Below are positions 18,237 through 26,839 of a stretch of 64,000 nucleotides of DNA, piece after piece. How positions within the stretch are numbered: the stretch's first letter is position 1; the number at the start of each line of letters is the position of its first letter. The stretch comes from Bin87 sp963666865 (lineage in GTDB: Bacteria > Chloroflexota > Dehalococcoidia > Lucifugimonadales > UBA3495), in NCBI GenBank assembly GCA_963666865.1, contig OY763072.1, forward strand, positions 2,666,001 through 2,730,000, given 5' to 3'. A program made the translations under genes and the position numbers. The notes under the pieces were generated by a model. It worked only from the letters and a program-made list of their open reading frames with translations. It made no database searches and had not been told where the DNA came from.

Positions 18237-19166
18237 ATGTCGCCCCACGTCACCCTTATCGCTGTCGTAGGCCCCACTGCGGTGGGCAAGACCGCCCTGG
18301 CCATTCAACTCGCCCAGAGTTTTAGCGGCGAAATCGTCAACGCCGATAGCCGACAGGTTTATATCGGCATGGACATCGGAACCGCCAAGCCCACTGCGGA
18401 CGAACTTTGCGCCGCCCGTCACCACCTCATCAACATTCGCAAACCCGATACCCCGCTCAGCTTGGGGGAATATCTGCCCTTGGCCCGGGAATGTGTGGAG
18501 GAAATTTCCGCCCGAGGACAACTTCCCATCCTGTGCGGCGGCACGGGCCAGTACGTATGGGCGGTGTTGGAAGGTTGGGATGTTCCCGAGATACCGCCCG
18601 ACACTGATTTTCGAGCTCGGCTCGAACAACGTGCCTCCGCTGACGGAACGAGGTCTCTCTGGAACGAATTGAACGCCGTCGATCCCAAGCGCGCTGTTTC
18701 CATCGGGCCGCACAACACCCGCCGCATCATCCGCGCTCTGGAGATCCTTCACTCCGCCGGAGAACAGGTAAGCGCCGCTCGACGGAGCGCGGAGCCGCCC
18801 TACCGTGCTCTCATCATCGGCTTGACCGCTGAACGTGCGGATCTTTACCGGCGGGTTGACGAAAGATTCGACATGATGATGTCGCAAGGCCTGCTGGACG
18901 AAGCCCGCCGCTTGGCGGTTGCGGGTTATGAGCTGGGCTGTGGACCGTTGTCCGGGGTCGGCTACACTCAGTTGGGACAATATCTTGCCGGCGAAATGAC
19001 TCTGCCCGATGCCGTCGCCCGCGCCAAGACCCAAACCCACCGTCTGGTGCGTCGCCAATACACGTGGTTCAAGCCGTCCGACCGACGCATCAAGTGGCTG
19101 GACGCCACCCACGAACTGCCGATTGCGGAAGCCACCCGCCGCGTGGAGCGCTTTCTGGAGCCCTGA
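18237..19166 (+). CDS. miaA: tRNA dimethylallyltransferase MiaA
   Basis: Transfers a dimethylallyl group to A37 of tRNAs reading UNN codons. 309 residues: VVGPTAVGKTALAI P-loop, NADSRQVYIGMDIGTAKP with the catalytic Asp and tRNA-binding QVY, ILCGGTGQYVWAVLEGW, NTRRIIRALEI, and the C-terminal VGYTQLGQYLAGE and KTQTHRLVRRQYTWF. Sits with hflX a few genes on, a pairing familiar from other bacteria. Confidence 0.96.
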   Translation: MSPHVTLIAVVGPTAVGKTALAIQLAQSFSGEIVNADSRQVYIGMDIGTAKPTADELCAARHHLINIRKPDTPLSLGEYLPLARECVEEISARGQLPILCGGTGQYVWAVLEGWDVPEIPPDTDFRARLEQRASADGTRSLWNELNAVDPKRAVSIGPHNTRRIIRALEILHSAGEQVSAARRSAEPPYRALIIGLTAERADLYRRVDERFDMMMSQGLLDEARRLAVAGYELGCGPLSGVGYTQLGQYLAGEMTLPDAVARAKTQTHRLVRRQYTWFKPSDRRIKWLDATHELPIAEATRRVERFLEP

Positions 19167-19174
19167 AACGGGTG

Positions 19175-19183
19175 TGGTACAAT
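19175..19183 (+). promoter_or_regulatory. Extended -10 promoter for dapF
   Basis: TGGTACAAT just after the miaA stop, about 45 bases before the dapF ATG; identical to the element at 8498-8506. No convincing -35. Confidence 0.45.
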
Positions 19184-19227
19184 TCCGGGCTATAGGCCAC
19201 GAGCCAATTCGGCGCAGGAGTCCCGCG

Positions 19228-20085
19228 ATGGAATTCACCAAAATGCACGGCGCTGGCAACGATTACGTGTATATCGACGCCCGAACGATGCCCGACCGTG
19301 ATTGGGGTAGCCTGTCCCGAGCCATCAGCGACCGGCATTTCGGCGTCGGCGGCGATGGTCTGATCCTGGTGATGGATTCCGATGTAGCGGATCTCCAGAT
19401 GCGGATGTTCAATTCCGACGGTTCCGAAGGAGAAATGTGTGGCAACGGCATACGCTGCTTCGCCAAATACGCTATCGAGCGGGGGATCGTATCGCCATCA
19501 GCCCAGCAGGTCACAGTGGACACCCTGGCCGGCGTGCGCACGGTGGTGCCCCATTACGATGGCGCCGCAGTCCATGCCGCGCGGGTGAGCATGGGAGCTC
19601 CGCACCTGGTGCCGGCGGATATCCCTGTTGATTTGGACCCTGCCATTAGCAACCGGCAAGGGCCCATTCTCAACTACGCCGTCCATCCCGGTGACTTCCG
19701 CCTGTTTCTCACCTTCGTGTCCATGGGGAACCCCCACGCCGTGACCTTTATCGATCAACCGGTGGAGGAGTTTCCCCTGCACAATATCGGGCCGTTGGTG
19801 GAGCGGCATCCCATCTTCCCCCGCCGGGTCAACTTTGAAATCGTGAACCTGCGCGACGACGGCCACCTGGACGCTCGGGTCTGGGAGCGCGGCTCCGGCG
19901 AGACCATGGCCTGCGGGACCGGTGCCTGTGCCATCGGCGTGGCCGCGCGCCTTTTGGGGCACACCGGAGACCGGGTAGCGGTTAACCTGCCCGGCGGTAC
20001 GCTAAACATCGAATGGGACGGCGAGGGCGAAGTTTATCTCGAAGGCCCGGCAGCCGAAGTTTTCAGCGGAGTGTGGACAGAATGA
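19228..20085 (+). CDS. dapF: Diaminopimelate epimerase DapF
   Basis: Interconverts LL- and meso-diaminopimelate for lysine and peptidoglycan. 285 residues, two mirror-image domains: FTKMHGAGNDYVYID at the start, NSDGSEGEMCGNGIRCFAKYA with the first catalytic cysteine and MACGTGACAIGVAA with the second. CAGGAG precedes the chosen ATG; a longer frame only extends into miaA. Works with the LL-DAP aminotransferase gene downstream. Confidence 0.96.
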   Translation: MEFTKMHGAGNDYVYIDARTMPDRDWGSLSRAISDRHFGVGGDGLILVMDSDVADLQMRMFNSDGSEGEMCGNGIRCFAKYAIERGIVSPSAQQVTVDTLAGVRTVVPHYDGAAVHAARVSMGAPHLVPADIPVDLDPAISNRQGPILNYAVHPGDFRLFLTFVSMGNPHAVTFIDQPVEEFPLHNIGPLVERHPIFPRRVNFEIVNLRDDGHLDARVWERGSGETMACGTGACAIGVAARLLGHTGDRVAVNLPGGTLNIEWDGEGEVYLEGPAAEVFSGVWTE

Positions 20086-20762
20086 GCAACTACGTAACCG
20101 GCCCGACCACTTTTGAGCAGATCCGCTGGTCAGCGACGACCTTCCGCCGCGAGACCAGCGACGACGCAGACTACATCCCCCTGTACACGTCTGAATTTCG
20201 CCAGTCCCTCCTCGAAAAGCAGGGCGCCGACAGCGTGGAGCGGCTGCTGCGTTTCGTCAACAAGTGGGGTTTCCGAGTATCCTATGACAAAGCTCCCGGC
20301 ATAGCATTGGCTATCGCCCAGGCTGCCCCGCATCTCAAGCCGTTATCTGGGTCCGCGCTGGAATTCGACGACCTGCGCTGCGCCACCCTGGACATCATCG
20401 AGCGAGCCTACGACAGCATCGCAGCGGCAGACGGCGTCGGGCCGTCATCAACATCGTTGACTCTGTCCCTGTTGAACCCGGCCCTCTTCGTGATGTGGAA
20501 CACGCAGATACGCAACGCCTACTTCCCCAACGACCCGCCCAACGGCGCCACCTACGCTCAGTTCCTCACCATAATGCGCATGGCCGCCCTGTCGATAACC
20601 GCCGACGCTCGTAGCCAGCACGGTATGGACGACCCTGCCGGCGTGCTGTCTGCTGACTTGGGTATTGAACCGCCGTTCAGCCTCGCCAAGTTCATCGACG
20701 AATACAACTGGCTTACGCTGGAGCGGGGTATGGCCTGCCAAAGCGACGCGGTTGCGGTTTAG
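20082..20762 (+). CDS. Unknown protein, free-standing copy of the domain fused to the HigA-like antitoxin
   Basis: A 226-residue protein whose ATG overlaps the dapF stop (ATGA). It aligns end to end with the C-terminal two-thirds of the protein at 21131-22225: TGPTTFEQIRW near the N-terminus, LYTSEFRQSLL, VERLLRFVNKW, LLNPALFVMWNTQIRNAYFP and a closing PPFSLAKFIDEYNWLT. Helical, no transmembrane segment. No function known to me; the NPALFxxW layout recalls helical domains in restriction-like systems, but this is only a resemblance. The tandem arrangement with a HigB remnant between them suggests duplication in place. Confidence 0.7.
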   Translation: MSNYVTGPTTFEQIRWSATTFRRETSDDADYIPLYTSEFRQSLLEKQGADSVERLLRFVNKWGFRVSYDKAPGIALAIAQAAPHLKPLSGSALEFDDLRCATLDIIERAYDSIAAADGVGPSSTSLTLSLLNPALFVMWNTQIRNAYFPNDPPNGATYAQFLTIMRMAALSITADARSQHGMDDPAGVLSADLGIEPPFSLAKFIDEYNWLTLERGMACQSDAVAV

Positions 20763-20771
20763 GGATTCACA

Positions 20772-21134
20772 ATGCCTTGGGAGGTTGAATTCACTGATGA
20801 GTTCAACCAGTGATGGCATACCCTCACCTTGCCGGAACAGCGCGCCCTGGGTTCCCGAATCGGCCGGCTCAGGGTCTATGGCGTCGCGCTGTCGAGAAAA
20901 TATTCAAAACGAGTTCGTGTCGGGAATGGGTTAGAGATGCACGAATTAAGGGCGCAATGCGAAGGGCGTCCGTTGCGCGCGCTCTACGCATTTGACCCGC
21001 GAATGGCGGCCATAGTCCTGCTAGGCGGCGACAAAACCGGAGACAGCGATTTTTACCCTCGCAACATACCTAGGGCGTATGACCTCTATGACGCGCATAT
21101 CGCACGTTTGGAAAGGGAGGGGTTAATCCAATGA
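20772..21134 (+). pseudogene. HigB/Gp49-type toxin with a nonsense codon at position 14
   Basis: The frame starts ATG...MPWEVEFTDEFNQ, hits TGA at 20811-20813, then continues WHTLTLPEQRALGSRIG ... MHELRAQCEGRPLRALYAFDP, AAIVLLGGDKTGDSDFY, and a helical tail. This is the RelE-superfamily HigB (phage Gp49-like) mRNA-interferase fold, in which EFxxWWxxL is usual, so the TGA most simply replaces a Trp codon. The part after the stop is intact to the end and overlaps the next gene (ATGA). A downstream start could give a truncated, probably inactive toxin. Confidence 0.78.
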
Positions 21135-22225
21135 GCGGGCTGCATAAATTTGAAGAACTAACCGCCCACTTCACCCCGGAAGACTGGGAGCGCATGGCGG
21201 AGCTGGAGGCCGAGATCGACGCCACCATGCCTCCAGACGAATCCTGCGCCCTGATGCCGCTGCGGATGATGCGGGAGCATGAGGACGCTCCCCTGTCCGA
21301 ATATGCGGCGGAGCTACATACCGACGAGGCCGGCGTCCGCGCTTTTGAAGAATGCGATGACGCACCGGTGTCGCAAATCGCTGCATACATCAAGGCCATG
21401 GGCGGCCGCCTGAAAGTCGTCGCCGAGTTCCCCGGCGGCGATGAGGTCATCATCGCCAACTTCTACCGCAAACGGCGCTGGTCCATCCGTGCCAACGACC
21501 TCCTTTTCGGAGAATTGTACTTTGAGGTGGACACCGCCACCGGCCCCACAACCTACCGCCAGATTGAATGGGCGGCGCAAGCCTACCGGCAGTACGGAGA
21601 GGGGCGCAAATACGATACTGCCTATGGCCAGATTTATACCGACGAGTTCCGCGATGCCTTGCTCAACGGCGCCCCGGAATCTGCCATAAAGCGGCTGCTC
21701 AGCTTTCTAAATCAAATAAACGCCGATTTGCCTACCGAAACGCTGCTGCCCGTCCTGCTAACCTCGGTGCCGGATGCCGTCGCCACCCTGCGGCATCTGG
21801 CCTTCGCTACGCTGTATGATGTTGAGGGGGATGGCTTGAGCGATTGGGACAGTGCGTTGTCAACGCGGGCCGCTGATCGATTGACGGCGGACGACGGCAT
21901 TGAATTTGCGCTGGCGTCGCAAATTCTCAGTGTCGTGAACCCGGCGCTGTTCCTACCATGGGATTTGGCGACACACGAGCACTTTTTCCCCAAGAACGAT
22001 CTAGATGACGGGTTCGCCGCCGTTCGCTACACCCGGTTCATCTGGAAAATGGCCGATGCCGCCAGAGCCATCCGCAAGGATGCCCTCGCCAACCACGAAA
22101 TTGAAGACCCAGCAGCTCAGCTGTCGGCAACGTTGGACATCACACCGCCCTACACCCTGGCCAAGTTTATTGATGAGTACAATTTCCTCACCATCACTAA
22201 AGGTGAGATCCATCCCGGCCCCTAG
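21131..22225 (+). CDS. HigA-like antitoxin fused to an unknown C-terminal domain
   Basis: 364 residues in two parts. Residues 1-130 resemble HigA: a helical N-terminus and a degenerate XRE helix-turn-helix (LRMMREHEDAPLSEYAAEL ... AFEECDDAPVSQIAAYIKA), then MGGRLKVVAEFPGGDEVII, typical of the dimer strand after the helix-turn-helix. Residues 135-364 are a paralogue of the upstream gene at 20082 (TGPTTYRQIEWAAQAYR, IYTDEFRDALLNG, VVNPALFLPWDLATHEHFFP, PPYTLAKFIDEYNFLT). The start overlaps the HigB remnant stop, the usual toxin-antitoxin coupling. The antitoxin part may now act as a regulator or DNA-targeting module for the C-terminal domain. Confidence 0.7.
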   Translation: MSGLHKFEELTAHFTPEDWERMAELEAEIDATMPPDESCALMPLRMMREHEDAPLSEYAAELHTDEAGVRAFEECDDAPVSQIAAYIKAMGGRLKVVAEFPGGDEVIIANFYRKRRWSIRANDLLFGELYFEVDTATGPTTYRQIEWAAQAYRQYGEGRKYDTAYGQIYTDEFRDALLNGAPESAIKRLLSFLNQINADLPTETLLPVLLTSVPDAVATLRHLAFATLYDVEGDGLSDWDSALSTRAADRLTADDGIEFALASQILSVVNPALFLPWDLATHEHFFPKNDLDDGFAAVRYTRFIWKMADAARAIRKDALANHEIEDPAAQLSATLDITPPYTLAKFIDEYNFLTITKGEIHPGP

Positions 22226-22242
22226 CAGCCCCAGGAGCAAAA

Positions 22243-23421
22243 ATGCCCACCTTCTCCCAACGCCTCGGCAAACTCGCCCCCTACCCCTTCGTCGAAATCT
22301 CCCGCATCATCGCCGAAAAGCGTGCCGCCGGCGCCGACGTGGTCACCTTCGGCATCGGCGACCCGGACATTCCCACGCCGCAGCCCATCATCGACCGTTT
22401 GCTCACGGCCTCCCAGGACCCGCCGAACCATCGCTACCCGGAGACCGATGGCCTGCCGGAGATGCGCCGCGCCATCGCCCAATGGTACAAGCAGCGCTTC
22501 GACGTTGACCTGGACCCGGACACCGAGGTGCTTCCCCTCATCGGCGCCAAAGAAGGCATCGGCCACGCCGCCTTCTGCTTCCTGGACCCCGGCGACATCG
22601 CCCTGGTCCCCGATCCTGCTTATCCGGTGTACGCCGTGGGCACCATGTTCGCCGGCGCCGAGAGCTACGTCATGCCCCTCTACCAGCGCAACGGCTGGCT
22701 CCCGGAGTACGACGCCATACCGGATGACGTGGCCCGCGCCGCCAAGGTAATGTGGCTCAACTACCCCAACAATCCCACCAGCGCCGTCGCGTCCCAGGAA
22801 GACCTGGAATCGGCCCTGCGTTACTGTCGGGAGCACGACATCGCCATGCTCCACGACGCCGCCTACTCTGAAGTCGGCTACGATGGCTACCGCGCCGGCA
22901 GCATGATGCAACTTGATGGGGCCAAAGAGGTCGGCCTGGAGTTCCACTCCCTGTCCAAGACCTACAACATGACCGGATGGCGCATGGGCATGGCCGTGGG
23001 CAACGCCGACATGATCAAAGCGCTGTTCCAGATCAAGGCCAACCTGGACTCCGGCATCCCGCAGGCGATCCAGGAAATGTCTATGGAGGCGCTGACCGGC
23101 CCACAGGACTGTATTGACCACAACGTCGCCATCTACCAGTGGCGCCGCGACCGGGTACTCCAGGCATTGACCCGCATGGGCCTGAACGTGGAAACGCCCC
23201 GCGCCAGTCTGTACATCTGGGCGCCCGTTCCCGAAGGTTTCACCTCCGCCGATTTCGCCGCCCGCCTGCTGGAAGAGATCGACATCGTGGTCACCCCCGG
23301 TTCCTCCTACGGCCAGTATGGCGAAGGCTACATCCGCCTGTCCCTAACCACTCCCGACGAGCGGGTGGAGACAGGTTGTCAGCGCCTGGAAAACTGGACC
23401 ATCCCCGCGCCGCGCGCCTAG
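22243..23421 (+). CDS. dapL: LL-diaminopimelate aminotransferase DapL
   Basis: PLP enzyme converting tetrahydrodipicolinate directly to LL-diaminopimelate. 392 residues of fold-type I: SQRLGKLAPYPFVEISRI, FGIGDPDIPTP, YPETDGLPEMRRAIA, WLNYPNNPTSAVA, HDAAYSEVGYDGY and the PLP lysine in HSLSKTYNMTGWRMG. These match DapL rather than general aspartate aminotransferases, and dapF is close by. The start follows AGGAG. Confidence 0.88.
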   Translation: MPTFSQRLGKLAPYPFVEISRIIAEKRAAGADVVTFGIGDPDIPTPQPIIDRLLTASQDPPNHRYPETDGLPEMRRAIAQWYKQRFDVDLDPDTEVLPLIGAKEGIGHAAFCFLDPGDIALVPDPAYPVYAVGTMFAGAESYVMPLYQRNGWLPEYDAIPDDVARAAKVMWLNYPNNPTSAVASQEDLESALRYCREHDIAMLHDAAYSEVGYDGYRAGSMMQLDGAKEVGLEFHSLSKTYNMTGWRMGMAVGNADMIKALFQIKANLDSGIPQAIQEMSMEALTGPQDCIDHNVAIYQWRRDRVLQALTRMGLNVETPRASLYIWAPVPEGFTSADFAARLLEEIDIVVTPGSSYGQYGEGYIRLSLTTPDERVETGCQRLENWTIPAPRA

Positions 23422-23453
23422 ACCCGGATTCGCTGGAGACGATAGCAGGCCGT

Positions 23454-24647
23454 ATGCCCAAATCCCGACAACCCAAACCCACCGGCCCGCAAACCGAGCG
23501 GGCCGTCTTGGTGGCCGTCGAAGAGAAAAAGCGTGGCGAACAGCTCTGGGGGCTGCAAGATACGCTGGTCGAACTGGACTATCTGACCCGCTCTGCCGGC
23601 GCCGAGGTCGTCGCCACCGTCTCCCAGCGCGCCGACCGTCTCACCCCCACCTACGTTGGGAAGGGCAAGCTCCAGGAGTTGCAGGACGTTCTCGCCGAAG
23701 AACGCCCCGACGTGGTGATATGCGACGACGAGTTGACGCCTACCCAGCAGCGTAATCTCGAGGCCGCCCTGCAGATCAAAGTTATCGACCGCACCGCCCT
23801 CATTCTTGACGTGTTCGGCCGCCACGCCCGCACCCGCGAAGGCCAGATGCAGGTCGAACTGGCCCAGCACCAGTACCTGCTGCCCCGTCTCATCGGACAA
23901 TGGTCTCACCTGGAGCGTCTTGGCGGCGGCATCGGCACCCGTGGCCCCGGTGAAACCCAACTTGAAACCGACCGGCGCATCATCCGGCGGCGCATCCAGA
24001 AAATCGAGTCGGAGTTGGATAACGTCCGCCAGCGGCGCAGCCAGTACCTCGAACGCCGCCGTCGATCAGCCACTCCCATGGCCACGTTGGTCGGTTACAC
24101 CAACGCCGGCAAAAGCACCCTGTTCAACGCCCTGTGCAACGCCGGCGTTCCCGCCGAAGACCAATTGTTCAACACCCTCGACCCGGTAACCCGTCGTCTT
24201 CACCTGCCCGACGGCGGCGAACTTTTGCTCAGCGACACGGTGGGCTTTATCCAGAAACTCTCTCCCACCGTAGTCGCCGCCTTTCGCGCCACGCTGGCCG
24301 AACTGAGCGAAGCCGACCTGCTGCTCCACGTCATCGACATAACCCACCCCAAAGCCCCGGAGCAGGCCGAGGTGGTGGAGCAAACCCTCAATGACCTGGA
24401 ACTGGGCGGCAAACCCCGCCTGCTGGTCATCAACAAGATGGACCTGCTCACCGACGACCCGGCCGACGTTGAAACCTTTGATCAAATCGACCTGTCCGTC
24501 ATCGCCGCTGCTGATTCGCCCGCAGTGGGCGGCCGTGTCTTCGTGTCCGCCGCCAAGGGCTGGAACCTGCCGGCGCTCCTGAAAGCCATCAGACGTCAAG
24601 TTGGAGATACCGTACCCCAATGGCAAACCGCCGTAGAATCCGCCTGA
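23454..24647 (+). CDS. hflX: GTPase HflX
   Basis: Ribosome-associated GTPase that splits stalled or stressed 70S ribosomes. 397 residues: an N-terminal HflX domain (YVGKGKLQELQDVLAEE, ICDDELTPTQQRNLE, VIDRTALILDVFGRHARTREGQ), GGIGTRGPGETQLETDRR, then the GTPase core: G1 GYTNAGKST, G3 LSDTVGFIQKL, G4 VINKMDLL. The ATG at 23454 is the first giving a conserved-length protein. The following phosphoesterase start overlaps its end by 28 bases. Confidence 0.95.
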   Translation: MPKSRQPKPTGPQTERAVLVAVEEKKRGEQLWGLQDTLVELDYLTRSAGAEVVATVSQRADRLTPTYVGKGKLQELQDVLAEERPDVVICDDELTPTQQRNLEAALQIKVIDRTALILDVFGRHARTREGQMQVELAQHQYLLPRLIGQWSHLERLGGGIGTRGPGETQLETDRRIIRRRIQKIESELDNVRQRRSQYLERRRRSATPMATLVGYTNAGKSTLFNALCNAGVPAEDQLFNTLDPVTRRLHLPDGGELLLSDTVGFIQKLSPTVVAAFRATLAELSEADLLLHVIDITHPKAPEQAEVVEQTLNDLELGGKPRLLVINKMDLLTDDPADVETFDQIDLSVIAAADSPAVGGRVFVSAAKGWNLPALLKAIRRQVGDTVPQWQTAVESA

Positions 24648-25354
24648 TCCACACCTCGGACACCCACCTGGGCGACGACTGGGATCCCGACGCTGCGCAA
24701 CGCGCCCTGTCCGCCGTGGTTGACAGTGTCCACCTGTTCCACGCCGACGCCTTGCTAATTGCCGGAGATGTCTTCGACAACGCCCGTATCTCCGACGCCG
24801 TGCTGGAGTTCTTCATCGCAGAGATGACCCGCGCCCAAGTGCCAGCCGTCATCCTCCCCGGCAACCACGACCTCTACGATGCCGCCAGCCTGTACCGGCG
24901 AGCGCCCTTCGAGGCTGCGACGGAAAACCTGCACATCATCACCGGCACCCGCGGCGAAACCCTGTCCTTCCCGCACCTGACCCTGGACATCTGGGGCCGC
25001 GCCATGGACAGCCACACCCCGGCTTTCCGCCCGCTGGCCGGCATCCCCACCGACCGCAACGGACATTGGCGCGTCGCCATCGCCCACGGCCACTTCCACT
25101 ATCCCGACGACACGGAAGAGCGCTCGTCGCCGATCCGTCCACATGAGATCGCTGACTCGGCTTGCGACTACATCGCCCTGGGCCACTGGGAACGATTCGA
25201 GGATGTGAGCCAAGCCGGGGTAACGGCATTTTACTCCGGTTCGCCGATGGGAGCGTCGAGCGCGAGGGGCAAGATAGCGGTGAACGTGGTGGATTTGGAC
25301 CCGGTTAGTGTAAACCCGGTGAACGTCGAGCAGTCTAAACTGGCTCTGCTATGA
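24620..25354 (+). CDS. Metallophosphoesterase, SbcD/Mre11-like
   Basis: 244 residues of calcineurin-like phosphoesterase: IRLIHTSDTHLGDDWD (DxH), LLIAGDVFDNARIS (GDxxD), VILPGNHDLYD (GNHD), AIAHGHFHYP (GHxH) and YIALGHWERFE. The order and the DTHLG/GNHDLYD wording match DNA-repair exonuclease subunits (SbcD) and their stand-alone relatives, but no SbcC partner is nearby and the usual C-terminal capping domain is missing. Starts inside the 3' end of hflX. Confidence 0.82.
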   Translation: MANRRRIRLIHTSDTHLGDDWDPDAAQRALSAVVDSVHLFHADALLIAGDVFDNARISDAVLEFFIAEMTRAQVPAVILPGNHDLYDAASLYRRAPFEAATENLHIITGTRGETLSFPHLTLDIWGRAMDSHTPAFRPLAGIPTDRNGHWRVAIAHGHFHYPDDTEERSSPIRPHEIADSACDYIALGHWERFEDVSQAGVTAFYSGSPMGASSARGKIAVNVVDLDPVSVNPVNVEQSKLALL

Positions 25355-25355
25355 T
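25347..25355 (+). promoter_or_regulatory. Extended -10 promoter for the second two-gene module
   Basis: TGCTATGAT at the end of the phosphoesterase gene, about 33 bases before the ATG at 25389. Same TGn-hexamer layout as other promoters here. Confidence 0.4.
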
Positions 25356-25388
25356 GGTTTTGACGGAATCAATCCAAGGAGTCGCCCC

Positions 25389-25775
25389 ATGACCACTATT
25401 GAGACCCCCGGGCTGAAAGCCAGTCGACAAATCGCTAGCTTGCGCTACTTGTCCGACGGCTGGCGTAACGGCGAAGGGGTAGCCTTTGACGTTGATTACC
25501 TGAACTGGCTGTCGGAAGCTTTCCGACAGATGTACCCGGTTCACGCCCCGGAGCCAATTATATGCCCGACTACCTACGGCTTCGTTTCCGTCGAATGGTC
25601 ATTTCCCGACGCTGAAATCAGCTTGGAGATTGCCCCCGAAACCCGCCGGGGAGAACTGGTGTGGGCCGATACGCGCACCCAAAACTCCGGTGAAGTCTTC
25701 CTGGACATGGCAGAAGCCGACGGATGGACTCGGCTGGCGAACTATCTTGCGAAAGTCGCCGGAGCCAGCGAATGA
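25389..25775 (+). CDS. Unknown protein, first gene of duplicated two-gene module (copy 2)
   Basis: 128 residues. A helical N-terminus (SRQIASLRYLSDGWRNGEG, DVDYLNWLSEAFRQM) precedes PEPIICPTTYGFVSVEW and a strand-rich section ending in EADGWTRLANYL. The second half corresponds to the protein at 7661-8086. AAGGAG lies seven bases before the ATG. Overlaps the next gene by four bases (ATGA). No known function. Confidence 0.68.
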   Translation: MTTIETPGLKASRQIASLRYLSDGWRNGEGVAFDVDYLNWLSEAFRQMYPVHAPEPIICPTTYGFVSVEWSFPDAEISLEIAPETRRGELVWADTRTQNSGEVFLDMAEADGWTRLANYLAKVAGASE

Positions 25776-26146
25776 CTGGACCGCATCTTTACTATGTGAT
25801 GATTTACCCCAACCCTGACTCGCCCGATACAGCGACTTCCGCCGATTTCAACCCCTTCCGACGCAGAGACCCCAACCTTTCCGCTTACGACAGTCGCCTT
25901 ATCTCAGCGGAGGCTGCCTACCTGCATTTCGTGGGTCAGGGCAACGAAGCCAGCGGCGTTATGGCGGTCACAGCGGAGGAATGCGAAAACTTGGGCCTTA
26001 CTATCGTACCGGACCCGTTACCCACAAACGTGGCCCACGCCCTGATTAGATTCGACGCCATCCCAGAACGCAGAAACCCATTCCGTGCGGTAGCCTTGCA
26101 GCTCAAAGAATTCGCCAACCGACGCGGCTGGATTTACAAACCCTGA
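25772..26146 (+). CDS. Unknown protein, second gene of duplicated two-gene module (copy 2)
   Basis: 124 residues. LYYVMIYPNPDS at the N-terminus, a proline/arginine linker, ISAEAAYLHFVG, then GVMAVTAEECENLGLTIVP and ALIRFDAIPERRNPF with a basic C-terminus. The latter half corresponds in order to the protein at 8050-8472. Coupled to the first module gene by ATGA overlap. Confidence 0.65.
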   Translation: MTGPHLYYVMIYPNPDSPDTATSADFNPFRRRDPNLSAYDSRLISAEAAYLHFVGQGNEASGVMAVTAEECENLGLTIVPDPLPTNVAHALIRFDAIPERRNPFRAVALQLKEFANRRGWIYKP

Positions 26147-26192
26147 CCGCTCGCCAAGTCTCAACCCCTAGCGCCTTTAGTCGGGAGCAACA

Positions 26193-26834
26193 ATGCTCGA
26201 TATTGACGATTTGATGTCCGGTCTGTCCAGACGACGCCCCCTTTTCCATTCCGAGGCTGACTTCCAGCACGAACTGGCATGGGAAATTCGTGCCACCATA
26301 GATGGTTGCCCGGCTCGTCTTGAATTTCCGCCATTCCCAGATAACGACAAGCGGATGGCATTGGACATCTGGTTGCCAAGCGTTGGAACGGCAATCGAAC
26401 TGAAATATTGCACACGTAAATTTGAGCGGTCCGTTTTGGGAGGGCGTTTTTCGCTTGCGAATCAACTCGCACGCGACATCAAGCGCTACGATTTCCTAAA
26501 CGACATTCAACGTATAGAACGGGTCGTTATGGATTATGAGACTGCGAATTGTGGCCTTGCGGTTTTGCTTACAAACGACCCATTGTTTTGGGAGCAACAA
26601 TCTCGGGCTGATGTCGTGGACGCTGAATTTCACATACCTGACGGTCAGCGAATCGGGCTTAATGAGATGAGCTGGGGCGACAATGCCAGCGATGGCACAA
26701 AGCGGTCGCGCGAGAAACCGATCACGTTGTCCCATTCTTATGTCTTAAAATGGCATGACTACTCGGCATTGGGCGATAAACGCGGCGAAAGGTTCCGGTA
26801 CCTCGCCGTTGCTGTACCTCCCGCAAAGGAGTGA
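26193..26834 (+). CDS. PD-(D/E)XK nuclease-fold protein of unknown role
   Basis: 213 residues. LFHSEADFQHELAWEIRA is a typical N-terminal helix, followed by MALDIWLPSVGTAIELKYCTRKF, a D...ExK catalytic core. Later segments (AVLLTNDPLFWEQQS, SYVLKWHDYS) complete an alpha/beta fold. No methylase partner adjoins. Composition is AT-richer than the flanking genes, suggesting transfer. It may be a solitary restriction-like nuclease or a repair enzyme. GGGAG lies upstream of the ATG. Confidence 0.65.
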   Translation: MLDIDDLMSGLSRRRPLFHSEADFQHELAWEIRATIDGCPARLEFPPFPDNDKRMALDIWLPSVGTAIELKYCTRKFERSVLGGRFSLANQLARDIKRYDFLNDIQRIERVVMDYETANCGLAVLLTNDPLFWEQQSRADVVDAEFHIPDGQRIGLNEMSWGDNASDGTKRSREKPITLSHSYVLKWHDYSALGDKRGERFRYLAVAVPPAKE

Positions 26835-26839
26835 CCAAA

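Noticed and set aside
20811..20813. UGA read as tryptophan or selenocysteine in HigB and in the small ORF at 17213
   Set aside because: Many genes here end at TGA at the family's normal length, including dapF and moaA-type neighbours, and no SECIS-like element is visible; nonsense mutation is simpler.
23139..23453. HflX starting further upstream inside dapL in another frame
   Set aside because: The additional 105 codons lie within the conserved 3' part of dapL and have no similarity to HflX.
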